From NCBI RefSeq assembly GCF_900083545.1, contig NZ_LT559262.1:186001-250000 (forward strand): DNA of 64,000 nucleotides, given 5' to 3'. Under the pieces are notes generated by a model, which was given only the letters and a program-made list of their open reading frames with translations, did not search any database and was not told the DNA's origin. This document shows positions 37,387 through 45,136 of this stretch, piece by piece. A program made the translations under genes and the position numbers. The stretch comes from Alistipes provencensis. GTDB lineage: Bacteria; Bacteroidota; Bacteroidia; Bacteroidales; Rikenellaceae. Every line of letters begins with the position of its first letter. Position 1 is the stretch's first letter.

Positions 37387-38100
37387 ATGCAACTATTTTA
37401 CGCACCGGACATCATGCCGCCCCTGCACACGTTGGGCGAGGAGGAGTCGAAACACTGTGTCCGCGTACTGCGTCTGCGGAGCGGCGGGCGCATCCATATA
37501 ACTGACGGACGGGGCAATTTATTTTGCTGCGAGATCACCGACGACAACCCCAAACGCTGTACGGTACGGGTTGTCAGCACCCAACATGAGTTCGAAAAAA
37601 TGCCCTATGCGCTGACCCTCGCTGTCGCGCCGACGAAAAATCCCGACCGCTTCGAATGGCTGCTCGAAAAGGCCACCGAGGTCGGAACGACCGAATTCCT
37701 GCCCCTCGACACGGCCCACAGCGAACGGCATGTCTTCAAGCCCTCGCGGGGCGAGAAGGTCATCACCGCGGCGATGAAACAGTCGCTGAAAGCCTACCGT
37801 CCCGAACTGCATCCCCTCACGCCGTTCCGCGAGGCGGTGCTGCGCCCCTTCGAAGGGCGTCGCTTCATCGCCCACTGCACCCCGGCCCGGTCGCCCGAAG
37901 GCAAGGCCTACCTGCCCGACACGCTCCGCGCGGGCGAGGCCGCTGCGGTCTTCATCGGCCCCGAGGGGGATTTCTCACCCGAGGAGATCGATTTCGCCCT
38001 CGCCAACGGATTCGAGGAGGTCACGCTCGGCACCCAGCGTCTGCGCACCGAGACAGCGGCCCTCGTGGCAACAGTCATGGCCTCGGTCGTCAACGGATAA
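37387..38100 (+). CDS. rsmE: 16S rRNA (uracil(1498)-N(3))-methyltransferase RsmE
   Basis: 237 residues starting at MQLFYAPDIMPP; an upstream in-frame ATG exists but would begin inside the peptidase gene on the other strand. SPOUT-class fold: an N-terminal PUA-like part (residues 1-70, EEESKHCVRVLRLRSGG, HITDGRG), then the knotted SAM-binding end with FIGPEGDFSPEEIDFA and TLGTQRLRTETAALVA, the signature of RsmE. Methylates U1498 in the decoding centre. Followed after 12 bases by the chromate-transporter pair, with which it is probably cotranscribed. Confidence 0.95.
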   Translation: MQLFYAPDIMPPLHTLGEEESKHCVRVLRLRSGGRIHITDGRGNLFCCEITDDNPKRCTVRVVSTQHEFEKMPYALTLAVAPTKNPDRFEWLLEKATEVGTTEFLPLDTAHSERHVFKPSRGEKVITAAMKQSLKAYRPELHPLTPFREAVLRPFEGRRFIAHCTPARSPEGKAYLPDTLRAGEAAAVFIGPEGDFSPEEIDFALANGFEEVTLGTQRLRTETAALVATVMASVVNG

Positions 38101-38112
38101 CCCCACGCGCCT

Positions 38113-38658
38113 ATGCAACGTCTCCACACCATTTTCCTGTCGTTCTTCAAGATCGGGCTCTTCACCTTCGGCGGCGGCTACGCCATGCTGCCGCTGATCG
38201 AGCGGGAACTCATCACCAAACGCAAGTGGATCGAGCAGAAGGAGTTCCTCGACCTGCTGACCCTCGCGCAGTCGGTCCCGGGACCCATCGCCGTCAACAC
38301 CTCGGTGTTCGTGGGCTACAAGGTCCGCGGTCTGGGCGGCGCCGTGGCGGCCCTGCTGGGTTCCGTGCTGCCGTCGTTCGCCATCATTCTGGCCATCGCG
38401 CTCTTCTTCGCCGACATCCGCCAGAACCCGGTCGTCGACGCCGCTTTCAAGGGCATGCGCCCGGCCGTCGTGGCGCTCATCATCGGCCCGGTCATCTCGC
38501 TGGCCCGGGGCATGCACTGGACGATGTTCGGGGTCATCGCCGTCGCGGCCCTCGCAGTCTGGGGGCTGGGGCTGTCACCGATCTGGGTGCTCGTCACCGC
38601 CGCCCTGCTGGGCATCGCATGGGAACTGATTATCGTTAAAAAGAAAGGAAAGCAATGA
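38113..38658 (+). CDS. Chromate transporter family protein, first half-size subunit
   Basis: 181 residues, one CHR domain with about six membrane segments. Family motif FFKIGLFTFGGGYAMLPLIERELI near the N-terminus and the AQSVPGPIAVNTSVFVGYKVRG block. Half-size CHR proteins work in pairs; the partner gene overlaps its stop by four bases (ATGA). Chromate efflux is the founding role, but in gut anaerobes the anion moved is not known. Confidence 0.9.
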   Translation: MQRLHTIFLSFFKIGLFTFGGGYAMLPLIERELITKRKWIEQKEFLDLLTLAQSVPGPIAVNTSVFVGYKVRGLGGAVAALLGSVLPSFAIILAIALFFADIRQNPVVDAAFKGMRPAVVALIIGPVISLARGMHWTMFGVIAVAALAVWGLGLSPIWVLVTAALLGIAWELIIVKKKGKQ

Positions 38659-39233
38659 TCCTCTGGCAACTCTTCCTATCATACCTCAAGATAGGCTTCT
38701 TCGGGTTCGGCGGAGGCTACGCCATGCTGTCGCTGATCCAGAACGAGGTGGTCGTACAGCACCAGTGGATGACCAACGCCCAGTTTGCCGACATCGTCGC
38801 CGTGTCGCAGATCACCCCCGGCCCCATCGCCATCAACTCGGCGACCTATGTGGGTTACAGCGTCGGAGTCCAGACCGGACACATCTGGTGCGGCATCCTC
38901 GGGTCGGTGATCGCCACCTTCGCCGTCTGCCTGCCGTCGCTCACGCTGATGATCCTCGTGGCGCGCTTCTTCATGCGCCTCAAACACAACCGGCTGGTCG
39001 AGGGGGCCATGCGGGGCATGCGCCCGGCGGTGATCGGGATGATCGCCGCGGCGGCCCTGCTGCTGATCTTCCCCCACAGCGACGCCCCCGGCGACCAGAA
39101 TTTCATCGACGCTTGGAGTTGGGTGCTGTTCGGCGGAGTTTTCGCGGGGTCGTGGCGCAAGGTCAACCCCATCCTGCTGATCGTCCTTTCGGCCGCCGCA
39201 GGAATCCTGATCTACTACGTCTTCGGCCTCTAA
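38655..39233 (+). CDS. Chromate transporter family protein, second half-size subunit
   Basis: 192 residues with the same CHR plan: YLKIGFFGFGGGYAMLSLIQNEVV, then VSQITPGPIAINSATYVGYSVG and a hydrophobic C-terminal half. The ATG overlaps the stop of the first subunit (ATGA), so translation is coupled and a heterodimer is likely. Its stop codon overlaps the stop of the converging small gene on the other strand by four bases. Confidence 0.9.
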   Translation: MILWQLFLSYLKIGFFGFGGGYAMLSLIQNEVVVQHQWMTNAQFADIVAVSQITPGPIAINSATYVGYSVGVQTGHIWCGILGSVIATFAVCLPSLTLMILVARFFMRLKHNRLVEGAMRGMRPAVIGMIAAAALLLIFPHSDAPGDQNFIDAWSWVLFGGVFAGSWRKVNPILLIVLSAAAGILIYYVFGL

Positions 39234-39517
39234 AGAGCCGCTATCAGGGCGCCGCCCGTCAACAGCATGAGCAGGAACACCGCGAGGAACAGCATGCCCA
39301 GCACGGCGATGAAGGTCCCGATGCACCCCCATCGCTGATCGCCGCCCGGCAGCGGGTCGGTCAGCAGGGCGATGATGAGCCCCACCAGCGGCGTGAAGAT
39401 CACGCTCAGGAGGAACGCCCAGCCGAAGCCGATGCGCCGGCGGCTGCCGATGATCCCCACCAGTACGGAGAGGAAACAGCCGCTCAGAAGTCCGAATACC
39501 AGCGTCAGAATGCTCAT
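39230..39517 (-). CDS. Small membrane protein of unknown function
   Basis: 95 residues with three hydrophobic helices (about 3-22, 30-52, 68-92) joined by short loops (SRRRIGFG and DPLPGGDQRWG). It looks like a small integral inner-membrane protein. No motif is recognised. It converges with the chromate-transporter operon, the two stop codons overlapping by four bases, and lies 35 bases downstream of the methyltransferase gene on its own strand only in the sense that both read leftward. The hydrophobic pattern and gene packing support a real gene. Confidence 0.6.
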   Translation of the reverse strand: MSILTLVFGLLSGCFLSVLVGIIGSRRRIGFGWAFLLSVIFTPLVGLIIALLTDPLPGGDQRWGCIGTFIAVLGMLFLAVFLLMLLTGGALIAAL

Positions 39518-39552
39518 ATCTCGTGTTTTAATTCATCAGTGTCAAAAGGCGT

Positions 39553-40581
39553 CTATCGCGTGAACCGGTAATAAGTCCCCAGCGGCAGCTCTTTGCCGGC
39601 CCGGTCCGGGAAGTACAGTTCGCCCCACTGCTCCGTGCGCGGGGCCCCGAACGCCTGCCTGACGGCGGTGCGGGCCAGCGTCGACGAAAGCCCCATCGAA
39701 TAGAGGTTCAGCACGAGGAAGGCGTTTTCCGGCTCCAGCAACTGCGCACAGCAGGCCAGCATCTCGCAGATGTTGTCCTCCAGCACCCACTTCTCGCCGT
39801 TGGCCCCGCGCCCGTAAGCCGGGGGATCGAGAATGATACCCCGATAGCGGCTGCCGCGGCGAACTTCGCGCTGCACGAATTTCAGCGCATCCTCGACGAT
39901 CCACCGCACACCCTCCAGACCGCTCAGCTCCATGTTCTCGCGCGCCCACGTCACCACCTGCTTCACCGAATCGACGTGCGTCACCTCGGCCCCGGCGGCA
40001 CGGGCCGCCAGCGTCGCTCCGCCCGTATAGGCAAAGAGGTTCAGCACCTTCGCACCGCCCGAATCCCCGGCCAGCGCCCGGCACTCGTCGTAGATGAAGT
40101 TCCAGTTGGCGGCCTGCTCGGGGAAGATGCCCACATGCTTGAACGACGTGAGCCCCAGCCGCATGCGCAGCCGCATCTCCCGGTAGGCATACTCCACCGT
40201 CCAGCGGTCGGGAGTCTTGGGCGCAAGGCGCCATTCGCCCCGCTCGTCGCTGCGGGCGTCGCGCAGGAACGCGGCGTCGGCCGCGCGCCACCACTCCTCC
40301 TCCGGAAGCGTCCGCCGCCAGCTCGCCAGCATCGCGGGCCGGCCGGTCACGTACCGCCCGCACCCCGCCCATTGCTCGAAATCGCCCGAGTACAGCAGCC
40401 CGTACTCCCCCACAACGGGTGTCCCGAGTTCCCGCCACTCCTCCTCCGGAAGCGTCCGCCGCCAGATGGCCTGCGGCTCGGGACGGCGCGTCACATAACG
40501 CCCGAAGCGTTCCAGTTTCTCGAAATCGCCCGTGTCGATCAGTTCGTAATCCCCGAAATCGGGTGTCAAAAGTTCCTGCAT
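39553..40581 (-). CDS. Class I SAM-dependent RNA methyltransferase with a duplicated N-terminal segment
   Basis: 342 residues from MQELLTPDFGDYELIDTG. This start shares a base with the U32 peptidase stop (TAATG) and matches how I recall relatives beginning. SAM-binding motif VLNLFAYTGGATLAARAAGA (about 185-205), then VRWIVEDALKFVQRE and ILDPPAYGRG (the DPP motif of RlmI/RlmK-like 23S rRNA cytosine methyltransferases). The first 100 residues contain the same block twice, 48 residues apart: GDFEKLERFGRYVTRRP...WRRTLPEEEW and GDFEQWAGCGRYVTGRP...WRRTLPEEEW. Relatives as I recall them have one copy and about 300 residues. The exact rRNA target is unknown. Confidence 0.85.
   Translation of the reverse strand: MQELLTPDFGDYELIDTGDFEKLERFGRYVTRRPEPQAIWRRTLPEEEWRELGTPVVGEYGLLYSGDFEQWAGCGRYVTGRPAMLASWRRTLPEEEWWRAADAAFLRDARSDERGEWRLAPKTPDRWTVEYAYREMRLRMRLGLTSFKHVGIFPEQAANWNFIYDECRALAGDSGGAKVLNLFAYTGGATLAARAAGAEVTHVDSVKQVVTWARENMELSGLEGVRWIVEDALKFVQREVRRGSRYRGIILDPPAYGRGANGEKWVLEDNICEMLACCAQLLEPENAFLVLNLYSMGLSSTLARTAVRQAFGAPRTEQWGELYFPDRAGKELPLGTYYRFTR
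40291..40465 (-). repeat. 144-bp tandem duplication inside the methyltransferase gene
   Basis: A 31-base stretch is identical at 40291-40321 and 40435-40465, exactly 144 bases (48 codons) apart, so the reading frame is preserved. The flanking parts of the two units are diverged at DNA level but alike in protein. Confidence 0.85.
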
Positions 40582-42416
40582 TATTTCCGGTTTTTCGTGC
40601 AATCAATCAATGACATTTCGCAGGCCGCGCAGTCGAATTCCAGCCGGTAACGGTGCGCACCGTGCTCCAGATAGAGATCGCCGCGCAACTGCGGACGCTC
40701 CCTGAGACATTCGCCGATCTCGCGGCGGATGCAGTAGGCCGAACGCATCACCCGATGCCCGGCGGTCGTCGGCGCAAGGTCCAGCCCCCGCTCGATCCGC
40801 ACCACCCCGTGGTCGCGGTAGAACGCCTCGGCCAGCCGGTTGGTGACATTCTCCTCGGCCGTCAGCTCTTCCGAGGGATACCGCGCCGCCGGATCGTCCG
40901 GCAGGATGCGGTGCTCCAGCGGCCTGTTCCGGCGCGCCTCGTCCAAGGCGGCAAAAGCCTCGCGGCGCACCTCGGCGGCCAGCGACGCCGGCACGAACCA
41001 CTCCGCACCCCGCACCTCCGCATCCCGCACCGTGAAGATCGTGTCGCCCGACTTCATGGCCTGCACACGCAGTGCCGAAGCATTGGCGCCGGGGTTCTTC
41101 GCCGTGTCGAGCGGCACAGTGCGCCCGGCCGAAGCCGCAACGCCCTCGCAGTCGGTGTAAGTTATCGTAAATCCCTCCGCCGAAGCCTCTACGACGGCCG
41201 CAGCGGGAATCACCCGCCGCGTGCGGCTGCGCTCCAGCCGGAGGTTGAACAGCCTATCGGAATTGCGGTAAACCGCCGCCCCCGCGACGATCCCATCCAT
41301 GCGGTTGGGAGTGATGCGGCGCCCCTCCACGGCATTGATATTGGTTCCGGTCACCCCGCGGGGCGAGATGAAGCAGATGCCGTCGCCCGGGGCCAGTTCA
41401 GCCTCTCCGGAGAGTACGAACCCGCTCCCGACAACCTTCGCCACACGCCCCACCTGCTCACCGACGGCCTTCGGGGTGTCGAACGACGCCACGCCGGGAC
41501 GCTTTCCGGCAAAGAAATATTCGGATTCCCCGCGCGTGAAACTCTTCGACGGATCGGGCGTAAAGTCCGGAACGCTCTCGCCGACAGACGACCGCACGAA
41601 TCCCTGCCGCACGGCCAGCGCCTCGTCCACCGCCCAGCGGTAGTAAGCCACAACGTTCCTGATATAATTGGTGTCTTTCAGACGGCCCTCGATCTTGAAC
41701 GAGGTGACGCCCGCATCCAGCAGGTCGCCGATGCGTTGCGAGAGGTTCATGTCGCGCACCGACAGCAGGTGCTTACCGGGGATGTATGTGCGTCCTTTTC
41801 CGTCGGTGAGGTCCCACGCCAACCGGCAGGGCTGGCTGCAAGCACCCCGGTTGCCGCTGCGTCCGGACATCGACCGCGAAAGGAAGCAGCGGCCGCTGTA
41901 CCCCACGCAGATCGCCCCGTGGACGAAACATTCGACCTCGGCCGTCGTGGCCGAGCAGATCGCCCGGATTTCGTCCAGCGACAGGTTCCGTTCGAGGATC
42001 ACCCGGGCAAAACCCGTCTCGCCCAGAAACCGCGCCCCCTCGGGCGTCGAGTTGCAGACCTGCGTCGAGGCGTGGAGTTCGACGGGCAGCGACATCCGCC
42101 GCAGGGCCATGTCCTGTACGATCAGCGCATCGACACCCGCGGCGATCAGCTCGCGGGCCTGCCGTTCGGCCTCCTCCAGTTCGTCGTCCCACAGCAGCGT
42201 GTTGAGCGTGGCGTGGACCCTTACGCCGAAGCGGTGGGCGTACTCCGCGACGCGGGCGATCTCCTCCGCCGCATTGCCCGCGGCCTGCCGGGCCCCGAAC
42301 TTCGCACCGCCGATATAGACGGCGTCGGCGCCGTAATCCACGGCGGCCACGGCCGAGGCATAATCTTTGGCGGGGGCTAACAATTCGACGGTTTTCACGA
42401 ATACGGAATTTTGCAC
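40581..42416 (-). CDS. U32-family peptidase / RNA-hydroxylation-type protein
   Basis: 611 residues. The N-terminal U32 domain begins ELLAPAKDYASAVAAVDYGADAVYIGG. The family signature appears as the Cys-rich block GYSGRCFLSRSMSGRSGNRGACSQPCRLAW (about 175-205). The C-terminal half resembles the DUF3656-type extension. E. coli relatives (RlhA, TrhP) hydroxylate cytidine or uridine in RNA through an Fe-S centre, while older annotation says collagenase-like protease; RNA modification is the better inference, and the overlapping RNA methyltransferase gene fits it. Coupled to that gene by a TAATG stop-start overlap. Confidence 0.88.
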   Translation of the reverse strand: MQNSVFVKTVELLAPAKDYASAVAAVDYGADAVYIGGAKFGARQAAGNAAEEIARVAEYAHRFGVRVHATLNTLLWDDELEEAERQARELIAAGVDALIVQDMALRRMSLPVELHASTQVCNSTPEGARFLGETGFARVILERNLSLDEIRAICSATTAEVECFVHGAICVGYSGRCFLSRSMSGRSGNRGACSQPCRLAWDLTDGKGRTYIPGKHLLSVRDMNLSQRIGDLLDAGVTSFKIEGRLKDTNYIRNVVAYYRWAVDEALAVRQGFVRSSVGESVPDFTPDPSKSFTRGESEYFFAGKRPGVASFDTPKAVGEQVGRVAKVVGSGFVLSGEAELAPGDGICFISPRGVTGTNINAVEGRRITPNRMDGIVAGAAVYRNSDRLFNLRLERSRTRRVIPAAAVVEASAEGFTITYTDCEGVAASAGRTVPLDTAKNPGANASALRVQAMKSGDTIFTVRDAEVRGAEWFVPASLAAEVRREAFAALDEARRNRPLEHRILPDDPAARYPSEELTAEENVTNRLAEAFYRDHGVVRIERGLDLAPTTAGHRVMRSAYCIRREIGECLRERPQLRGDLYLEHGAHRYRLEFDCAACEMSLIDCTKNRK

Positions 42417-42446
42417 AAAAATAAGACAATTTTAGGAATTGTTTTG

Positions 42447-42454
42447 TAATTTTG
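42447..42454 (+). promoter_or_regulatory. -7 promoter element of serS
   Basis: TAATTTTG matches TAnnTTTG, 39 bases before the serS ATG, in an AT-rich gap between divergent genes. Confidence 0.6.
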
Positions 42455-42492
42455 CCACCTGTAACGCGAAAACACAAAAATCACCCGATATT

Positions 42493-43764
42493 ATGCTTAC
42501 GATAAAGCAAATCCGCGATGACAAAGAGGCCGCCGTCCGCAAGTTGGCGAAAAAAGGCGTGGACGCCGCACCCGTCATCGAGAAGATCATCGACTTCGAC
42601 GACCGGCGCAAAGCCATCCAGCTCGAGATGGACAACACGCTGGCCGCCCAGAACAAAGCCGCCAAGGAGATCGGCGCGCTGATGGGACAGGGCCGCCGCG
42701 AGGAGGCCGAGGAGCGCAAACGCTTCGTGGCCGACCTCAAGGAGAAATCCTCGCGCCTGCAGGCCGAGTTGTGCGACGCCCAGCAGGAGCTGCAGGCCGC
42801 CATCGTCTCGCTGCCGAACTTCCCCGCCGAGATCGTCCCCGAGGGCAGGACCGCCGAGGACAACCTCGTGGTGAAACTCGAGGAGAACTACACGGCGCTT
42901 CCCGAAAACCCGCTGCCCCACTGGGAGCTGGCCCGCAAATACGACATCATCGATTTCGATCTGGGCGTGAAGCTCACCGGCGCCGGATTCCCCGTCTACA
43001 AGGGACAGGGCGCACGGCTCCAGCGCGCGCTTATCAACTATTTCCTCGACTGCAACACCAAGGCCGGTTATCTGGAGGTCGAGCCGCCCGTGATGGTCAA
43101 CGAGGCTTCGGGCTTCGGCACGGGGCAGCTTCCCGACAAGGAGGGGCAGATGTACCACGCCACGGTGGACAATTTCTACTTGGTCCCCACAGCCGAGGTT
43201 CCCGTGACGAACATCTACCGCGACGTGATCCTCGAGAAGGCCGATTTCCCGGTGAAGATGACCGCCTACACCCCCTGCTTCCGCCGCGAGGCCGGCTCCT
43301 ACGGCAAGGACGTGCGCGGCCTGAACCGCCTGCACCAGTTCGACAAGGTGGAGATCGTGCAGTTGTCGCTGCCCGAGAACTCCTACGAAGCGCTGGACGG
43401 CATGGTGGCCCATGTCGAAGGAATCGTCAAGTCGCTGGGCCTTCCCTACCGCATCCTGCGGCTGTGCGGCGGCGACATGTCGTTCACCTCGGCGCTGACC
43501 TACGACTTCGAGGTCTACTCCGAAGCCCAGAAACGCTGGCTCGAAGTGTCGTCGGTGTCGAACTTCGAATCGTTCCAAGCCAACCGCCTCAAGCTCCGCT
43601 ACCGCGACGAAGAGAAGAAAATCCAACTGGCACACACCCTGAACGGCTCCTCGCTGGCCCTGCCGCGCATCGTGGCGGCGCTGCTGGAGAACTTCCAGAC
43701 CCCCGAAGGCATCCGCATCCCCGAGGTGCTGGTTCCCTACACGGGTTTTGATTTTATCAAATAA
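42493..43764 (+). CDS. serS: Serine--tRNA ligase
   Basis: 423 residues, starting at MLTIKQIRDDKEAAV as family members do. The N-terminal coiled-coil arm (about 30-105, DDRRKAIQLEMDNTLAAQNKAAKEIG) binds the long variable arm of tRNA-Ser. The class II catalytic core shows motif 2 (TPCFRREAGSYGKDVRGLNRLHQFDKVEIV) and motif 3 (LNGSSLALPRIVAALLENFQ). Charges tRNA-Ser with serine. Divergent from the U32 gene with its own promoter; the next gene has a separate promoter. Confidence 0.97.
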   Translation: MLTIKQIRDDKEAAVRKLAKKGVDAAPVIEKIIDFDDRRKAIQLEMDNTLAAQNKAAKEIGALMGQGRREEAEERKRFVADLKEKSSRLQAELCDAQQELQAAIVSLPNFPAEIVPEGRTAEDNLVVKLEENYTALPENPLPHWELARKYDIIDFDLGVKLTGAGFPVYKGQGARLQRALINYFLDCNTKAGYLEVEPPVMVNEASGFGTGQLPDKEGQMYHATVDNFYLVPTAEVPVTNIYRDVILEKADFPVKMTAYTPCFRREAGSYGKDVRGLNRLHQFDKVEIVQLSLPENSYEALDGMVAHVEGIVKSLGLPYRILRLCGGDMSFTSALTYDFEVYSEAQKRWLEVSSVSNFESFQANRLKLRYRDEEKKIQLAHTLNGSSLALPRIVAALLENFQTPEGIRIPEVLVPYTGFDFIK

Positions 43765-43777
43765 GTTTTTATATTTG
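43747..43777 (+). promoter_or_regulatory. Consensus promoter of the small ferredoxin gene
   Basis: TTTG (43747-43750, inside the end of serS), 19 bases, TATATTTG (43770-43777): a perfect match, 35 bases before the ferredoxin ATG. The strength fits an abundant small electron carrier. Confidence 0.88.
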
Positions 43778-43812
43778 CACTCACACACATTAACAAATAA
43801 ATTTTTCAACCA

Positions 43813-43980
43813 ATGGCTTACAAAATTACCGACGCGTGCGTAGCATGCGGTACCTGCATCGGCGAGTGCCCCACGGAGGCTATTTCGGCCGGCGACATCT
43901 ATGTCATCGACGCTGACAAATGCATCGACTGCGGCACCTGCGCAGGCGTTTGCCCGAGCGAAGCAATCGTTTCGGAGTAA
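43813..43980 (+). CDS. 2[4Fe-4S] ferredoxin, 55 residues
   Basis: Clostridial-type ferredoxin. The eight cysteines form two clusters in CVACGTCIGECP (residues 9-20) and CIDCGTCAGVCP (37-48), each CxxCxxCxxxCP, with the internal repeat TEAIS/SEAIV after them. The start MAYKITDACVACG and 55-residue length are the family standard. It carries low-potential electrons for pyruvate:ferredoxin oxidoreductase, Rnf and similar enzymes. Monocistronic, with a perfect promoter upstream and a hairpin terminator downstream. Confidence 0.95.
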   Translation: MAYKITDACVACGTCIGECPTEAISAGDIYVIDADKCIDCGTCAGVCPSEAIVSE

Positions 43981-43997
43981 CGAACGGAATATCCGCA

Positions 43998-44036
43998 AAA
44001 AGCACACCCCGCAGTTTCGGCCGCAGGGTGTGCTTT
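43998..44036 (+). terminator. Terminator of the ferredoxin gene
   Basis: AAAGCACACCC pairs with GGGTGTGCTTT, with GCAGTTTCGGCCGC between; 18 bases after the stop. Confidence 0.85.
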
Positions 44037-44053
44037 CAGTTTAAACGACAGCT

Positions 44054-44635
44054 ATGGACGATCTTGAGAAAATGCGGGCCGGACTCTGGCTCTACGCCGT
44101 AACGCCGCAGATCGGCAACGCCCTGCGGCAGACCGAAGAACTGGTTTTCGAACTCAACCGACTGCCGCCCAGCCGCCGCGAGGAGCGCGAGGCGATCATC
44201 CGCCGCCTGTTCGGGCGCATCGGCCGGGAATTCACCATCCACAGCCCGTTCCACTGCGATTTCGGGGAACAGATCGCGGTCGGCGACCATTTCGTGGGCA
44301 ACTACAACCTGACGATCCTCGACGAAGCTCCCGTGACGATCGGCGACCACGTCTTTATCGGCCCCAACGTGGGGCTTTACACCGTCGCCCACGCCCTTGT
44401 GCCCGACCAGCGCAACGCGGGCATCATGCGCTCGCTGCCGATCACCATCGGCAACAACGTCTGGATCGGGGGCAACACGGTGGTGATGCAGGGCGTGACG
44501 ATCGGCGACAACACGGTGATCGGCGCCGGAAGCGTCGTCACGCGCGACATCCCTGCGGGAGTGATCGCCGTCGGGTCGCCCTGCCGGGTCCTGCGGGAGA
44601 TCACCGAAGCGGACCGGATAGCGGAAGTATATTAA
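44054..44635 (+). CDS. Maltose/galactoside O-acetyltransferase-family protein
   Basis: 193 residues. Left-handed beta-helix acyltransferase (LacA/Maa/NodL type): N-terminal helical Mac domain (MDDLEKMRAGLWLYAVTP... LFGRIG), then hexapeptide repeats (ITIGNNVWIGGNTVVMQGVTIGDNTVIGAG) with the catalytic His in GLYTVAHALVPDQRNAG. It acetylates sugar hydroxyls with acetyl-CoA; the sugar acceptor is not evident. Short gap after the ferredoxin terminator; ends at a strong bidirectional terminator. Confidence 0.92.
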   Translation: MDDLEKMRAGLWLYAVTPQIGNALRQTEELVFELNRLPPSRREEREAIIRRLFGRIGREFTIHSPFHCDFGEQIAVGDHFVGNYNLTILDEAPVTIGDHVFIGPNVGLYTVAHALVPDQRNAGIMRSLPITIGNNVWIGGNTVVMQGVTIGDNTVIGAGSVVTRDIPAGVIAVGSPCRVLREITEADRIAEVY

Positions 44636-44645
44636 AGAAAAAAGG

Positions 44646-44673
44646 AAAAGCGCCCCGAAACGGGGCGCTTTTT
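44646..44673. terminator. Bidirectional terminator between acetyltransferase and XRE genes
   Basis: AAAAGCGCCCCG-AAA-CGGGGCGCTTTTT: a perfect 12-bp stem with A and T runs for both converging genes. Confidence 0.92.
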
Positions 44674-44902
44674 ATTCGATTGGAAGCCCTTTGAAGAGTT
44701 CTTCCAAAGTTATCCCGTAAAATTTACACAATTCACAGAGCGTCGACAGCGACAAATTCGTTTTTCCGCCTTCAACACGACGCATATTCAGGCCCGTATT
44801 AAAATACACCGCCTCCTGAGTCAACCCCCGGGCAATCCGCACAGCACGAAGTCTTTCGGCTACCGATTTTATAGCAGTATCATAATGTTTCTGGCCTTTC
44901 AT
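44672..44902 (-). CDS. Small XRE-family HTH regulator
   Basis: 76 residues, a single Cro/cI-type HTH domain: VAERLRAVRIARGLTQEAVYFNTGLNMRRVEGGKTNLSLSTLCELCKFYGITLEELFKGL. It lacks any other domain. It resembles the second small regulator at 58863-59099 (shared LR-x2-R-xA-xG, Q-E-x-V, NTG-x-N, LCKFYG). A perfect 14-bp palindrome (44938-44951) lies 36 bases upstream and overlaps a promoter facing away from the gene, which suggests autoregulation and control of a divergent transcript (inference). Its codon use and AT content are more AT-rich than its neighbours. Confidence 0.88.
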   Translation of the reverse strand: MKGQKHYDTAIKSVAERLRAVRIARGLTQEAVYFNTGLNMRRVEGGKTNLSLSTLCELCKFYGITLEELFKGLPIE

Positions 44903-44937
44903 AATGCAAAGGACTCGTCAAATCGAAAAAAACAGTC

Positions 44938-44975
44938 AGACGAATTCGTCTTTTTCGTTTTTTTGATTACCTTTG
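44938..44975 (+). promoter_or_regulatory. Palindromic operator overlapping a divergent promoter
   Basis: The perfect palindrome AGACGAATTCGTCT (44938-44951) contains TTCG (44945-44948), which stands exactly 19 bases before TACCTTTG (44968-44975): a near-consensus promoter firing rightward, away from the XRE gene. A repressor bound at the palindrome would cover its -33 element. Confidence 0.6.
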
Positions 44976-44993
44976 CAGAAACCAAACCAATCT

Positions 44994-45097
44994 AAGGCTG
45001 CGCTTATTCGCAGCCTTTTTACTCGCGGGGCGGCAACTCAGCACGGCCGTGCGTCACTAATTCTTCATAGAATCCATTGAAGCCGCGGCCGCCCCGC
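44994..45097 (+). other. Structured intergenic region after the divergent promoter, possible small RNA
   Basis: The gap between the XRE and NamZ-like genes holds no protein gene. Two hairpins follow the rightward promoter: AAGGCTGCG/CGCAGCCTT with a T run (44994-45020), and a 10-bp perfect stem GCGGGGCGGC (45025-45034) with GCCGCCCCGC (45088-45097). The loop contains the palindrome GCACGGCCGTGC and, inverted, the core shared with 31682 and 58702 (ATGAAGAATT directly followed by AGTGACGC). It could be a short RNA or two stacked terminators; expression is unproven. Confidence 0.4.
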
Positions 45098-45108
45098 TTC
45101 TTACGAAA

Positions 45109-45136
45109 AACAGCCCCGGAAATCCGGGGCTGTTTT
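45109..45136 (-). terminator. Terminator of the NamZ-like gene
   Basis: AACAGCCCCGGA-AA-TCCGGGGCTGTTTT, next to the stop codon; on the minus strand the stem is followed by a T run. Confidence 0.88.
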
